Assembly: GCF_005503625.1 (NCBI RefSeq)
Contig: NZ_SCMX01000005.1
Span: 1 to 64,000 of the forward strand
Direction: 5' to 3'
DNA from: Cupriavidus sp. 2SB
GTDB taxonomy: Bacteria > Pseudomonadota > Gammaproteobacteria > Burkholderiales > Burkholderiaceae
Length of the DNA stretch: 64,000 nt
Below the pieces are notes generated by a model that was given only the letters and a program-made list of their open reading frames with translations, ran no database searches and was not told the DNA's origin. Below are positions 55,286-64,000 of this stretch, one piece after another (within the stretch, counting starts at the first letter, position 1; each line of letters begins with the position of its first letter). Position numbers and translations under genes: made by a program.

Positions 55286-57400
55286 ATGTACTCGAACTCC
55301 AACCGTATTCCGGCGGTGCGCCGCACCCCGCTGGCGGCACTTGCCGCCCTGATCGCCACTGGTCTTTCCTCCGCCGCCATCGCGCAGGACGCCACTCCGC
55401 AAACGCTGAAGGAAGTGGTGGTCACCGCCAATCCGCTCGGCAGCGACCTGAACGACATGGTCGCGCCCGTCTCCACGCTCGGCGGCGATGCACTGACCGT
55501 GCGCCAGGGCAGCACGCTGGGCGAAACGCTGAACAGCCTGCCCGGTGTGACCTCGTCGTACTTTGGCCCCAACGCCAGCCGCCCGATCATTCGCGGTCTC
55601 GACGGCGACCGCATCAAGGTGCTGCAGAACGGCGGCTCCACGCTCGATGCCTCCACGCTGTCCTACGATCACGCGGTGCCCATCGACCCGCTGATCGCCG
55701 AGAAGATCGAAGTGGTGCGCGGGCCCGCCGCGCTGATGTACGGCGGCAATGCCGTGGGCGGTGTGGTCAACGTGATCGACAACCGCATCCCGCGCGATCC
55801 CATCACTGGGGTGTCTGGCGCAACCGATTTCAGCGGCACGATAGGCGGCGACAAGGGCCGCAACGCCAGCGGCATGATCGAAGCCGGCAACGGCAAGTTT
55901 GCGGTGCATGCCGACGCGTTCGTGCGCCAGACCAGCGACCTGCGCATCCCCGGTTATGCACGCAGTGGCACGCAGCGTGCCACGCAGCCGCTGCCCGAAG
56001 GCGAGAGCGAGGCGTACGGAAAAATCCCGAACACCAACGCGCACCAGGAAGGCGGATCGCTGGGCGGCTCGTACACATGGGCCGATGGCTTCGTGGGCGC
56101 GAACTGGTCCACGTATCGCAACGACTACGGCACACCGGCCGAGGAAGACGCACGCATCAAGATGCGCCAGGACCGTTTTGCACTGGAAGGCGAAGCCCGT
56201 AACCTGGGCGGCAGCACCAACGGCATCATCCAGTCGGTCAAGGGCAAGTTCAGCTACACCGACTACGAGCACCGCGAGATCGAGGGCGGCGAGACCGGCA
56301 CCACGTTCAAGAATCACGGCTGGGATGCCCGACTGGAAGCCACGCACGGCAAGATCGGCAACATGACCGGTGTGATCGGCACGCAGTTCGGTCACACCGA
56401 TTTCTCGGCGCTGGGCGAGGAAGCGTTCGTACCGACCACCGCCACGGACAACGCCGCATTCTTCGTCTTCGAGGAACTGCCGCTGATCTCGTCGGGCGAT
56501 CTGAAGCTGAACTTCGGCGGTCGCCTCGATCACAGCCGCGTGAAAGCGAGCGCCAACGGGAACGACCGTTTCAGCGATGCCGAGCGCAGCTTCAACGCCG
56601 GCAGTGCGTCGGCCGGCCTGCTCTACAAACTCAACCCGGTCTGGACGGTCACGTCGAACCTGTCCTATACCGAGCGCGCGCCCACGTTCTACGAGCTGTA
56701 CGCGAACGGCCCGCACCTGGCCACTGGCTCGTATGAAACCGGCGATCCAAACGCGAGCAAGGAACGCGCAACTTCGATCGACCTCGGCATGCGTTTCAAG
56801 CAGGGCAATCATAGCGGCAGCGTGTCGGGCTACTACAGCCGATTCCAGAACTATCTCGCACTGGTCAACACCGGTGGCTTCCGCGACGAGGAAGGCAATG
56901 TCGTAGCCGGTGGCGCTGACGGTGCACTGCCGGCTTACCAATACCTTGGCGTGCCGGCCACGCTGTATGGTTTTGAAGCCGACGGCAAGACGCGCCTGCT
57001 GAACAAGATGCTGACCACCAGCGACACGCTCGACTTCGAAGCGCGCGCGGATTACGTCCACGGCGAGAACCGCAGCAATGGCGAACCGCTGCCGCGTCTG
57101 TCGCCGCTGCGTCTGGGTGGCTCGCTGGTCTATGGCGCTGGCCGCTGGGGCGCACGCATCAACGTGGACTGGAACGCGCGCCAGAGCCGCGTGCCCGCTG
57201 GCGACACGCCGAGCGATGCGTACACGATGCTCGGTGTCGCGCTGACGTACAAGATGAAACTGTCGGGTACGGAAACGCTGTTCTATGTGCGCGGGGATAA
57301 CCTCACGAACACGGAAGCGCGCAGCGCGACGTCGATCTTGCGGGATATCGCGCCGTTGCCGGGGCGGAGTGTGAGAGTGGGGATGCGGACGCAGTTTTAA
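55286..57400 (+). CDS. znuD: TonB-dependent outer-membrane receptor, ZnuD-like
   Basis: This 704-residue receptor has a signal peptide (ending AAIA-QD), a TonB-box-like LKEVVVTANPLG and a plug domain. The plug has PGVTSSYFGPNASRPIIRGLDGDRIKVLQNGG and the segment DHAVPIDPLIAEKIEVVRGPAALMYGGNAVGGVVNVIDNRIP characteristic of the ZnuD group. A 22-strand barrel follows, ending in the aromatic MRTQF. ZnuD takes up zinc or zinc complexes across the outer membrane in Neisseria. Position behind Zur, two CobW GTPases and a small envelope protein supports zinc as the substrate. Confidence 0.85.
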   Translation: MYSNSNRIPAVRRTPLAALAALIATGLSSAAIAQDATPQTLKEVVVTANPLGSDLNDMVAPVSTLGGDALTVRQGSTLGETLNSLPGVTSSYFGPNASRPIIRGLDGDRIKVLQNGGSTLDASTLSYDHAVPIDPLIAEKIEVVRGPAALMYGGNAVGGVVNVIDNRIPRDPITGVSGATDFSGTIGGDKGRNASGMIEAGNGKFAVHADAFVRQTSDLRIPGYARSGTQRATQPLPEGESEAYGKIPNTNAHQEGGSLGGSYTWADGFVGANWSTYRNDYGTPAEEDARIKMRQDRFALEGEARNLGGSTNGIIQSVKGKFSYTDYEHREIEGGETGTTFKNHGWDARLEATHGKIGNMTGVIGTQFGHTDFSALGEEAFVPTTATDNAAFFVFEELPLISSGDLKLNFGGRLDHSRVKASANGNDRFSDAERSFNAGSASAGLLYKLNPVWTVTSNLSYTERAPTFYELYANGPHLATGSYETGDPNASKERATSIDLGMRFKQGNHSGSVSGYYSRFQNYLALVNTGGFRDEEGNVVAGGADGALPAYQYLGVPATLYGFEADGKTRLLNKMLTTSDTLDFEARADYVHGENRSNGEPLPRLSPLRLGGSLVYGAGRWGARINVDWNARQSRVPAGDTPSDAYTMLGVALTYKMKLSGTETLFYVRGDNLTNTEARSATSILRDIAPLPGRSVRVGMRTQF

Positions 57401-57419
57401 CTCGCGTTTCCGCTTGTTT

Positions 57420-57549
57420 GCTCCCCTCTCCCGCATGGCGGGAGAGGGGTTGGGGGAGAGGGCATGGCGGTGCAAGCTGCCACTATCGGCAAGCAGAAGC
57501 GCTGGCCCTCTCCCCCGCCCCTCTCCCGCTTGCGGGAGAGGGGAGAAAA
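57420..57549. repeat. Composite double-hairpin intergenic repeat, full copy 3
   Basis: Same orientation as copy 2. Hairpin, spacer with GCGGTGCAAGCTGCCACTA then TCGGCAAGCAGAAG, then a second hairpin. It lies between the convergent receptor and hydrolase genes. Confidence 0.85.
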
Positions 57550-57572
57550 GCATGGGGCAAGAGAGGCGGCAA

Positions 57573-58493
57573 TCAATCCCGATTGCTCACCATCTCACCA
57601 TCCCGCACCAACGCCCCCACCTTCGCCAGCGCCTTCATCGCCTGATCGAAGACCGCTTCCATCGACTGCGCCGCCACATACCGCGATCGCACCCGCTGCA
57701 TCAGCGGCGTCCCGGCAAACCACGCAAACAGGTCTTCTCGCGAAATCGTCTGCGCTTCGAGCAGCTTGAATTTCACGAGCACGCGGATCGCATGCGTCGC
57801 GTTGCGTAGCGGATCGCTGCGCAGATACTCCAGCCGGCTGCGCGCACGAGTCACCGCCTGCGCCACATCATCGAATACCCGACCATGGCCGGGGATCACG
57901 ATGCGGGCGTCGAGCGTATCAATGCAGTCGAGGATCGCTGCCTGTTCGGCAAAGCCGCTCTCGCCGTCCAACTCCGGGAAGATCACGCCGAAGCCGTTTT
58001 CCCACAACGCATCGCCGGAGATCAGGATGCGCGATTGCGGCGCGAACAGCATCACGGCGTGGGGATCGTGCCCCGATGCGGCGATAACCTGCCAGTCGAT
58101 GCCACCGAGACACAATGTGTCCCCGTCGCGCAGCACATCATCGAACGTGAAGCGCGTGCACTGCTGCCCCGTAGCGACAAAGCTCAATGCATCGTCGTCC
58201 CATATCGATACCGCTGGCGCTTCCGCAGCCGGGATCGACGTCACCGGTTGCCAGCGCGCCTGCAGCGCCGCGTTGCCGCCGCAATGATCGGAATGGAGAT
58301 GGGTGTTGATGACACGGCGCAGTGGTCGTCCATCGAGCGCGTTTTCCACCAACGCCACGGTCTGCGCGGCGTGTGTCACGTACCCCGTATCGACGAGGGT
58401 CGTGTCCTGCGTGGCATCGTCGATGAACAGCACGTTGTTCGCCGACAGCCAGCCGCGCTCGAACACGCGCAAGGTGTCGGGCAGCGCGATCAT
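57573..58493 (-). CDS. Metallo-beta-lactamase-fold hydrolase
   Basis: This 306-residue protein has the metal motif THLHSDHCGG, further ligands in SGHDPHAVML, ISGDALW and PGHGRVF, and a C-terminal winged-helix-like domain (HAIRVLVKFKLLEAQTISREDLFAWF). That layout is typical of the MBL-fold group annotated as hydrolases in Burkholderiales. The substrate is unknown. The ATG at 58493 overlaps the stop of the DUF1289 gene (ATGA), so three genes (deacylase, DUF1289, hydrolase) form one coupled unit. Confidence 0.87.
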   Translation of the reverse strand: MIALPDTLRVFERGWLSANNVLFIDDATQDTTLVDTGYVTHAAQTVALVENALDGRPLRRVINTHLHSDHCGGNAALQARWQPVTSIPAAEAPAVSIWDDDALSFVATGQQCTRFTFDDVLRDGDTLCLGGIDWQVIAASGHDPHAVMLFAPQSRILISGDALWENGFGVIFPELDGESGFAEQAAILDCIDTLDARIVIPGHGRVFDDVAQAVTRARSRLEYLRSDPLRNATHAIRVLVKFKLLEAQTISREDLFAWFAGTPLMQRVRSRYVAAQSMEAVFDQAMKALAKVGALVRDGEMVSNRD

Positions 58494-58744
58494 GCTTCGC
58501 TGCCCGCCTCGCACAACTGCGTCACGCGCGATGGCAGCAGCGCCCAGATGCGGCGGCGCTCCACGTCATCGGCTTTGGACCAGCCCGCAATTTCCTCGAT
58601 GGTACGCAGGCAGCCTTCGCAATAGCCGCTCGTGCGATCCATCTTGCAGATGCTGCGGCATGGCGATGGCACGGGCGAGACGATATGCGCCGCCGCCGCG
58701 CCGCGCACCAGTTCCGACAGCAACCTGCGTCGTGCGGGTGTCAT
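58490..58744 (-). CDS. DUF1289 family cysteine-rich protein
   Basis: This 84-residue protein matches the DUF1289 pattern: SPCRSICKMDRTSGYCEGCLRTIEEIAGWSKADDVERRRIWALLPSR. Four cysteines (C..C...C..C) suggest a small metal-binding fold. Its start overlaps the end of the upstream deacylase gene (ATGA) and its stop overlaps the next start. Function is unknown. Confidence 0.88.
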   Translation of the reverse strand: MTPARRRLLSELVRGAAAAHIVSPVPSPCRSICKMDRTSGYCEGCLRTIEEIAGWSKADDVERRRIWALLPSRVTQLCEAGSEA

Positions 58745-59250
58745 TGCGGCGCCTGTGCCACGTCCACCACCGGCGCGCCGGTCATGGCTTGCAACTGCTG
58801 GGGCGTGAGATTGAACACCGCGTGCGGATGTCCCGCCGCAGCCCAAACGCTCTGGTACTGGAACAGGTCCGCGTCGAGCAGCATCACGGGCGCCACCGCA
58901 TGGCCGATCGGGCAGACACCGCCAATGGCATAGCCCGTCTTCTCGCGCACGAACTTCGCATCGGCCTTGCCCAGCGGACCTACGCGCGCAGCCACCTTGG
59001 CTTCATCCACGCGATTGCTGCCGCTGGCGATCACCAGCACCGGCACATCGTCCTTCACGCGACGGAAGATGATCGACTTCGCAATCTCGGCCACGCTGCA
59101 GCCGAGTCCGGCCGCGGCTTCGGCAGAGGTCTTGCCGGTGGCCGGCAGCATCACGACGGGACGGTCATGGCCGATGCCGGCGAGCAGATCGGCCACGCGC
59201 TGCGCGGATTCGGGCAGTGCGGGGGAGGGTGCGGGGGATGTCTGGCTCAT
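58741..59250 (-). CDS. YbaK/EbsC-type aminoacyl-tRNA deacylase
   Basis: This 169-residue YbaK/ProX-domain protein has the invariant lysine in EIAKSIIFR, DEAKVAARVGPLGKADAKFV and GYAIGGVCPIGH. Family members remove mischarged amino acids, such as Cys or Ala from tRNA-Pro; the exact specificity is not readable. It is the first gene of the three-gene coupled unit and lies 14 bases downstream of the HMG-CoA lyase gene, so it may be co-transcribed with it. Confidence 0.87.
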   Translation of the reverse strand: MSQTSPAPSPALPESAQRVADLLAGIGHDRPVVMLPATGKTSAEAAAGLGCSVAEIAKSIIFRRVKDDVPVLVIASGSNRVDEAKVAARVGPLGKADAKFVREKTGYAIGGVCPIGHAVAPVMLLDADLFQYQSVWAAAGHPHAVFNLTPQQLQAMTGAPVVDVAQAPQ

Positions 59251-59264
59251 GTCTTGTCTATCGT

Positions 59265-60194
59265 TCAAACGCAGGTAGCAGGCGCAGCAGCCGCCCACTT
59301 GGTCAGCAGCGCCTTGCCCACGCGCGAGCTGTTGGGGCGGCCAATGGACTGCGAGATAAAGTCGCCGGTGCGCACCACGGCTTCGAGATCGATGCCTGTG
59401 TGCAGGCCCATGCCGTGCAGCATGTACAGCACGTCTTCGGTGGCCACATTGCCCGTCGCACCCTTCGCGTACGGACATCCGCCAAGACCCGCCACCGATG
59501 CGTGGAAGATGGCGATGCCAACTTCCAGACTTGCCAGGATGTTCGACAGTGCCTGCCCGTACGTATCGTGGAAATGGCCCGACAGACGATCCATGGCGAA
59601 TTCCGCCGACACCGCGCGCATCACCTCCTGCACCTTGGTCGGCGTGCCTACACCGATGGTGTCGGCGATATCGATCTCGTCGCAACCGAGTTCGCGCATG
59701 CGGCGCACCACATCGACCACGGCACTGACCGGCACGTCGCCCTGATACGGGCAGCCGAGCGAACAGGAGATACTGCCGCGCAGCCGCATGCCCGCTTCCT
59801 TCGCCGCCGCAGCCACGGGTTCGAAGCGCGTGATCGATTCGGCGATCGAGCAGTTGATGTTCTTCTGCGAGAACGCTTCGCTGGCCGCGCCGAAGATCAC
59901 CACCTCATCGGCCCCGGCAGCCACCGCGCCTTCGAAGCCCTTCATGTTTGGCGTGAGCACCGAATACAGTGTGCCGGGCCGTCGCGCGATGCGTGCCATG
60001 ACCTCGGCGCCATCGGCCATCTGCGGCACCCACTTCGGCGAGACGAACGATGCGGCTTCGATGTTGACGAAGCCGGCATCGGTCAATTGATTGATCAGCG
60101 CGACCTTGACGTCGGCGGGCACCATCGCCTTCTCGTTCTGCAGGCCATCGCGCGGCCCCACTTCGACGATCTTCACGTATTGGGGGATAGTCAT
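59265..60194 (-). CDS. mvaB: Hydroxymethylglutaryl-CoA lyase
   Basis: This 309-residue TIM-barrel lyase splits HMG-CoA to acetoacetate and acetyl-CoA, the last step of leucine breakdown. Motifs are VEVGPRDGLQNEK, SISCSLGCPYQG, HFHDTYGQAL (metal His) and the HMG-CoA lyase signature with catalytic Cys in GLGGCPYAKGATGNVATED. The biotin subunit of 3-methylcrotonyl-CoA carboxylase, two steps earlier in the pathway, is encoded 1.3 kb upstream on the same strand. The start is the ATG at 60194. Confidence 0.95.
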   Translation of the reverse strand: MTIPQYVKIVEVGPRDGLQNEKAMVPADVKVALINQLTDAGFVNIEAASFVSPKWVPQMADGAEVMARIARRPGTLYSVLTPNMKGFEGAVAAGADEVVIFGAASEAFSQKNINCSIAESITRFEPVAAAAKEAGMRLRGSISCSLGCPYQGDVPVSAVVDVVRRMRELGCDEIDIADTIGVGTPTKVQEVMRAVSAEFAMDRLSGHFHDTYGQALSNILASLEVGIAIFHASVAGLGGCPYAKGATGNVATEDVLYMLHGMGLHTGIDLEAVVRTGDFISQSIGRPNSSRVGKALLTKWAAAAPATCV

Positions 60195-60243
60195 CGTTAT
60201 CTCCTCGTGCGCGGCATGGTGGCCGCGCCTTCGATCAGGGCTT

Positions 60244-61185
60244 TCAGTAGCCGCGCTGCAGGTCCACGACACCAGCGATTGGCTTGCCTTCGGACAGCAG
60301 CCGGATCTTGTCCGCAATCTGCGCGATGCTGTCTTCGCGCAGCGTCAGCGCGGAGATATGTGGCGTGATCGTGATGCGCGGTTCCTGCCAGAACGGATGC
60401 TCCGCCGGCAGCGGTTCGGTGCGGAACACGTCCAGCGTGGCGCCCGCGATCTGGCCATCCTGTACCGCGGCCAGCAGGTCTTCCTCCACCACATGCGGAC
60501 CACGCGCCACGTTGATCACGTAGGCGCCCCGGGCCAGCTTGTACAGCAGATCCGTGCCGATGATGTCCTCGGTCTCGGGCGTCAGCGGCAGTACGTTGAC
60601 GAGCACCTTGAGGCCATCGAGAAACGTCTTCTGTCCGTCATCGCCATGGAACGACTGCACGCCTTCCACGGTTTTTTCCGAACGGCTCCAGCCGCGCACG
60701 GGGAAGCCGAAGCTGGCGAGCGTACGCGCGATGTGCGAGCCAAGCGTGCCGATGCCCATCACGCCAATCGTGAAATCGGCACGACGATGCGGCTTCAGGA
60801 ATTTCCAGTTGCCAGCCTTGTGCTGTGCATCATAGGCATCGAGCTTGCGGAAGTAGCGCAGCACGGCAGCGGTCACGTACTCGCTCATCTGTGCAGCCAT
60901 GCCGGCATCGTCGAGACGCACGATGGGCACGCCTGCAGGCAGCGCATCGGGATGCGTATCGCGCAGGCGCAGAATGCCATCGACGCCCGCGCCCAGGTTG
61001 AACACGCCCTTGAGGTCCGTTCTGCCGCGCAGCATTTCCAGCGGCGGACGCCACACCACGGCGTAGTCCACGGACTGCCCCTGGCTCTCCTCCCAGGTCA
61101 GGCATTGCGCTTCCGGCAACACCTCGGCAAATCCTTCGATCCACGGCGCGTAGCGTCCATCAGGCACGTACAACTGCAACTTCAT
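60244..61185 (-). CDS. ghrA: D-2-hydroxyacid dehydrogenase, glyoxylate/hydroxypyruvate reductase A-like
   Basis: This 313-residue NAD(P)H-dependent reductase has the Rossmann motif TIGVMGIGTLGSHIARTL, catalytic Arg in VINVARGPHVVEEDLL, Glu in FRTEPLP and His in ITPHISALT. It has the GhrA-type short N-terminus and GAGVDGIL. It reduces glyoxylate or hydroxypyruvate in characterised relatives; the substrate here is inferred. It lies between the two leucine-catabolic genes, 49 bases from the lyase gene. Confidence 0.88.
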   Translation of the reverse strand: MKLQLYVPDGRYAPWIEGFAEVLPEAQCLTWEESQGQSVDYAVVWRPPLEMLRGRTDLKGVFNLGAGVDGILRLRDTHPDALPAGVPIVRLDDAGMAAQMSEYVTAAVLRYFRKLDAYDAQHKAGNWKFLKPHRRADFTIGVMGIGTLGSHIARTLASFGFPVRGWSRSEKTVEGVQSFHGDDGQKTFLDGLKVLVNVLPLTPETEDIIGTDLLYKLARGAYVINVARGPHVVEEDLLAAVQDGQIAGATLDVFRTEPLPAEHPFWQEPRITITPHISALTLREDSIAQIADKIRLLSEGKPIAGVVDLQRGY

Positions 61186-61298
61186 CTCGACTCCATTGTT
61201 GTGTGGGGCTATCCGGCGATTATGCGCTTGTCTTCTGGTTGTTGGCGGGCGGTGGGCGGTTAGCGCACGACGCGTAGTACTACCGTCCGTGGTTATGC

Positions 61299-61436
61299 GC
61301 TCCCCTCTCCCATGTCAGTGGGAGAGGGGTGGGGGTGGGGGTGAGGGCTGGAGGATCTGCTTGCCGACCTGTCGAAATTTGCACCGCTGGCCCTCTCCCC
61401 TAACCCCTCTCCCGCATGCGGGAGAGGGGAACAAAA
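61299..61436. repeat. Composite double-hairpin intergenic repeat, full copy 4
   Basis: Same orientation as copy 1. Spacer GGATCTGCTTGCCGACCTGTCGAAATTTGCACCGCTGG lies between two CCCTCTCCC hairpins; the first right arm has an extra GTGGGG unit. It lies between the carboxylase subunit and reductase genes, which are on the same strand. Confidence 0.85.
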
Positions 61437-61453
61437 CTAGAGCGGGAGAGAAA

Positions 61454-63496
61454 TTACGCGCCAGCCGCTTCCTCAACCGCAAACGCCAGCAACTGCGCGC
61501 CTTCCGCAACCTGCTCGCCCACGCCGTACAGCACCTCGCTCACCACCCCGTCCGTCGGCGCCGCGATGGTGTGTTCCATCTTCATGGCTTCCATCACCAG
61601 CAGCGGGGTGCCGCGCGTCACCTTGCTGCCGGGCTGCACCATCACGGCGATGACCTTGCCGGGCATCGGCGCGGTCAGCTTGCCGCCCTCGCCTTCTGCC
61701 TCGCCGGCATGCAGCAGCGGATCGAGCCAGCCGAGTACAGTATGGCGGCCGTCATGGAACACATGGAACGTATCGCCTTCGCGATGCACCTGTCCGTGCG
61801 TGCGGCGCGTGCCGAGGTCAACACGGATGTCGTCGGCCTTGAACGTGTACGCGAACGGTGCGGCTTGATCCGCGTAAATCAGCGTGCTCTTGCGCGTATC
61901 GCGCACATCGCCCTTGAGCACGACCTCCAGCTTGTGTCCCGCGGCTTCGAAATACAGCGTGCGCGTATCGCGGCCATTGAGGCGCCAGTTGCCGGCGTGC
62001 GTCCACGGCGAATGCCGGTCGGCCTCGTCGATGCGCCGCTCTTTCGACTCGCGCTCCAGCAACGCGGCCACAGCCAGCGCAATCGATTCGATGCCTGCCG
62101 ATTTTTGCGGCGGGAACAGCGTGGCCTGATTGCGTTCGATGAGACCCGTATCGAGATCGGCCGTGCGGAAGGCGTCGGACTTGATCAGTCGCTGCAGGAA
62201 CGCCACGTTCGTCGACAACCCCACCACGTGATAGTGCGCCAGCGCCTGGCTCATGCGATGCAGTGCTTCATCGCGATCGCGGCCCCAGACGATCAGCTTG
62301 GCGATCATCGGATCATAGAACGGGCTGATGGTGTCGCCCTCGCGCACACCGGCATCGATACGCACGCCCGCCGGGCCATGCGCATCGCCGCCGCGCATGA
62401 ACTGCACCGCTGGCGGCGTACGCATGAAGCGCAGCGTGCCGGTGGATGGCAGGAAACCCTTCTCCGGATTCTCGGCGTAGATGCGCGCTTCCAGCGCATG
62501 GCCGTCGATGCGTAGTTGCTCCTGCGTGAGCGGCAATGCTTCACCGCATGCCACGCGCAGTTGCCACTCCACAAGGTCCTGCCCCGTGATCATTTCGGTG
62601 ACCGGATGCTCCACCTGCAGGCGCGTGTTCATCTCCATGAAGTAGAACGAACCGTCCTGATTGGCGATGAACTCGACCGTGCCCGCGCCCACATAACCCA
62701 CGGCGCGCGCCGCGGCTACGGCTGCCTCACCCATTGCGCGGCGACGCTCTTCAGTCATGCCCGGCGCAGGCGCTTCTTCCAATACTTTCTGATGGCGACG
62801 CTGCACCGAGCAGTCGCGCTCGAACAGGTAGACGCAGTTGCCGAGCGTATCGGCAAACACCTGGATCTCGATATGGCGCGGACGCGTCAGGTATTTTTCG
62901 ACGAGCACCTTGTCGTCGCCGAAGCTGGCCAGCGCCTCGCGCTTGACCGATGCCAGCGCAGCCTCGAAGCCCTCGCCCGCATCCACCACGCGCATGCCCT
63001 TGCCACCGCCACCGGCGCTGGCCTTGAGCAGCACCGGATAGCCGATGCCGTCGGCCTCGCGCCGCAGCAGCGCGGCGTCCTGATCTTCGCCGTGATAGCC
63101 AGGCACCAGCGGCACTGCAGCTTTTTCCATCAACTGCTTGGCCGCGCTCTTGCTGCCCATCGCGTGGATGGCTTCGGCAGGCGGGCCGATGAAGACGAGA
63201 CCCGCTTCCGCGCAGGCGCGTGCGAAATCCTCGTTCTCCGAAAGAAAGCCGTAGCCCGGGTGGATGGCCTGGGCGCCGGTCTCCTTCGCCATCTCGATGA
63301 TGTGGTCCGCGCGCAGATAGCTGTCGCGCGCGGCCGGGCCGCCGATATGCACGGCCTCGTCGCAAAACGCGACATGCCGTGCGTCGGCGTCTGCGTCCGA
63401 ATACACGGCCACCGTGCGAATGCCAAGGCGACGGCACGTGGCCGCTACCCGGCAGGCAATCTCGCCACGGTTGGCGATCAGGATCTTGTTGAACAT
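61454..63496 (-). CDS. mccA: 3-methylcrotonyl-CoA carboxylase, biotin-containing alpha subunit
   Basis: This 680-residue protein has a biotin carboxylase domain (ILIANRGEIACRV; ATP loop KASAGGGGKGMRVV; EMNTRLQVEHPVTE), a linker/BT domain (about 460-600) and a C-terminal biotinyl domain with EAMKMEHTIAAP, where Lys is biotinylated. Size and domain order fit the alpha subunits of acyl-CoA carboxylases. Assignment to methylcrotonyl-CoA rather than propionyl- or geranyl-CoA rests on the nearby HMG-CoA lyase. The beta subunit is not in the window. bioB is immediately upstream, 63 bases away. Confidence 0.87.
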   Translation of the reverse strand: MFNKILIANRGEIACRVAATCRRLGIRTVAVYSDADADARHVAFCDEAVHIGGPAARDSYLRADHIIEMAKETGAQAIHPGYGFLSENEDFARACAEAGLVFIGPPAEAIHAMGSKSAAKQLMEKAAVPLVPGYHGEDQDAALLRREADGIGYPVLLKASAGGGGKGMRVVDAGEGFEAALASVKREALASFGDDKVLVEKYLTRPRHIEIQVFADTLGNCVYLFERDCSVQRRHQKVLEEAPAPGMTEERRRAMGEAAVAAARAVGYVGAGTVEFIANQDGSFYFMEMNTRLQVEHPVTEMITGQDLVEWQLRVACGEALPLTQEQLRIDGHALEARIYAENPEKGFLPSTGTLRFMRTPPAVQFMRGGDAHGPAGVRIDAGVREGDTISPFYDPMIAKLIVWGRDRDEALHRMSQALAHYHVVGLSTNVAFLQRLIKSDAFRTADLDTGLIERNQATLFPPQKSAGIESIALAVAALLERESKERRIDEADRHSPWTHAGNWRLNGRDTRTLYFEAAGHKLEVVLKGDVRDTRKSTLIYADQAAPFAYTFKADDIRVDLGTRRTHGQVHREGDTFHVFHDGRHTVLGWLDPLLHAGEAEGEGGKLTAPMPGKVIAVMVQPGSKVTRGTPLLVMEAMKMEHTIAAPTDGVVSEVLYGVGEQVAEGAQLLAFAVEEAAGA

Positions 63497-63559
63497 GGCT
63501 CCTCCCTTGTTGTCTCCGGTCGGCGAGCCAGCGTCCTCAGATCGGCAAACCCTCTCCTG

Positions 63560-64000
63560 TTATCCCGCGTAGCCTTCCGCGCGGATGTCCAGGCGTGCCA
63601 GCAGTGCGCGGTCGCGATCTGCCTGCGGGTTGCCGGTCGTCAGCAGCCTTTCGCCGTAGAAAATGGAATTGGCGCCGGCCATGAAGCACAGCGCCTGCAA
63701 TGCTTCGTCCATGGCCTCGCGGCCAGCGGACAGGCGCACCATTGCGCGCGGCATCGTGATGCGTGCCACCGCAATCGTGCGTACGAACTCGAACGGGTCC
63801 AGCGCTTCGGTGCCCGCCAGCGGCGTGCCCTCGACCTGCACCAGGTTGTTGATGGGCACCGACTCCGGATACGGGTCCATGTTCGCCAGTTGCGCGATCA
63901 GGCCCGCCCGCGCCGCGCGCGATTCGCCCATGCCCACGATGCCACCGCAGCAAACATTGATGCCTGCCTCGCGCACGTGGCCGATGGTGTCGAGCCGGTC
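63560..64000 (-). CDS. bioB: Biotin synthase, C-terminal part (runs off the window)
   Basis: The last 146 residues of BioB are visible; the gene continues past position 64000. The frame reads [26 protein letters not shown] at the edge, then [14 protein letters not shown] and [13 protein letters not shown], with the [2Fe-2S] arginine in VRLSAGR and [16 protein letters not shown]. The radical-SAM CxxxCxxC motif would lie outside. BioB inserts sulfur into dethiobiotin. Next to a biotin-dependent carboxylase gene, it may be co-transcribed with it. Confidence 0.95.
   Translation of the reverse strand, partial: DRLDTIGHVREAGINVCCGGIVGMGESRAARAGLIAQLANMDPYPESVPINNLVQVEGTPLAGTEALDPFEFVRTIAVARITMPRAMVRLSAGREAMDEALQALCFMAGANSIFYGERLLTTGNPQADRDRALLARLDIRAEGYAG

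Noticed and set aside
54071..57553. Very long open frame (over 1100 codons) on the minus strand opposite the second cobW gene and the TonB receptor
   Set aside because: It is antisense to two well-supported genes, its translation is Arg/Gly/Ala-rich without any domain, and high GC content makes such stop-free antisense frames common.

Overview
The window looks like part of the main chromosome of a high-GC betaproteobacterium of the Burkholderiaceae, most probably Cupriavidus or a close relative. I infer this from protein character and gene order (thiCOSGE, metXW with slmA, hslVU, zur with cobW genes and dksA, regBA-like genes, Bug-type binding proteins). No database search was possible. No rRNA, tRNA, IS element, prophage or CRISPR array was seen. 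The sequence is almost wholly coding, in short operons on both strands.

Layout. 0-5 kb: a Gly/Tyr-tailed lipoprotein, then a lysine-catabolism pair (saccharopine dehydrogenase and ALDH7-type semialdehyde dehydrogenase) divergent from an Lrp-type regulator with two palindromes between them. 5-7 kb: a CLC chloride channel. 7-9.3 kb: a compact, somewhat less GC-rich four-gene unit: outer-membrane barrel, Gly-zipper polypeptide with a leader-like motif, tiny membrane protein and periplasmic C39 peptidase. This is the best candidate here for an undescribed system. 9.4-11.3 kb: HxlR regulator and MATE exporter. 11.4-17 kb: thiC-thiO-thiS-thiG-thiE behind a TPP riboswitch. 17-25 kb: AidB-like flavoprotein, chemoreceptor, GMC oxidoreductase, coniferyl-aldehyde-type dehydrogenase, Kdo hydroxylase.

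25-34 kb: metK, two LpxL-like acyltransferases, dapF, ppk2, a patatin, pyrE, xthA, argC. 34-43 kb: M48 protease, AmpG-like permease, thioesterase, metX-metW behind a SAM-II-like riboswitch with promoter and terminator, slmA, a HAD nucleotidase, argB, a CWC protein and a LysR regulator. 44-50 kb: PCuAC copper chaperone, RegB/RegA-like two-component pair, hslVU and a Bug protein. 50.6-57.4 kb: a probable zinc-limitation locus (Fur/Zur-type regulator, two CobW GTPases with His-rich segments, a one-cysteine DksA, a small membrane protein and a ZnuD-like TonB receptor). 57.5-64 kb: metallo-beta-lactamase hydrolase, DUF1289, YbaK-type deacylase, HMG-CoA lyase, GhrA-like reductase, biotin-carrying 3-methylcrotonyl-CoA carboxylase subunit (leucine breakdown) and the end of bioB.

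A dispersed intergenic repeat built from paired CCCTCTCCC hairpins flanking a conserved core (TCGGCAAGCAGA) occurs in four full copies in both orientations and three partial copies, always outside genes.
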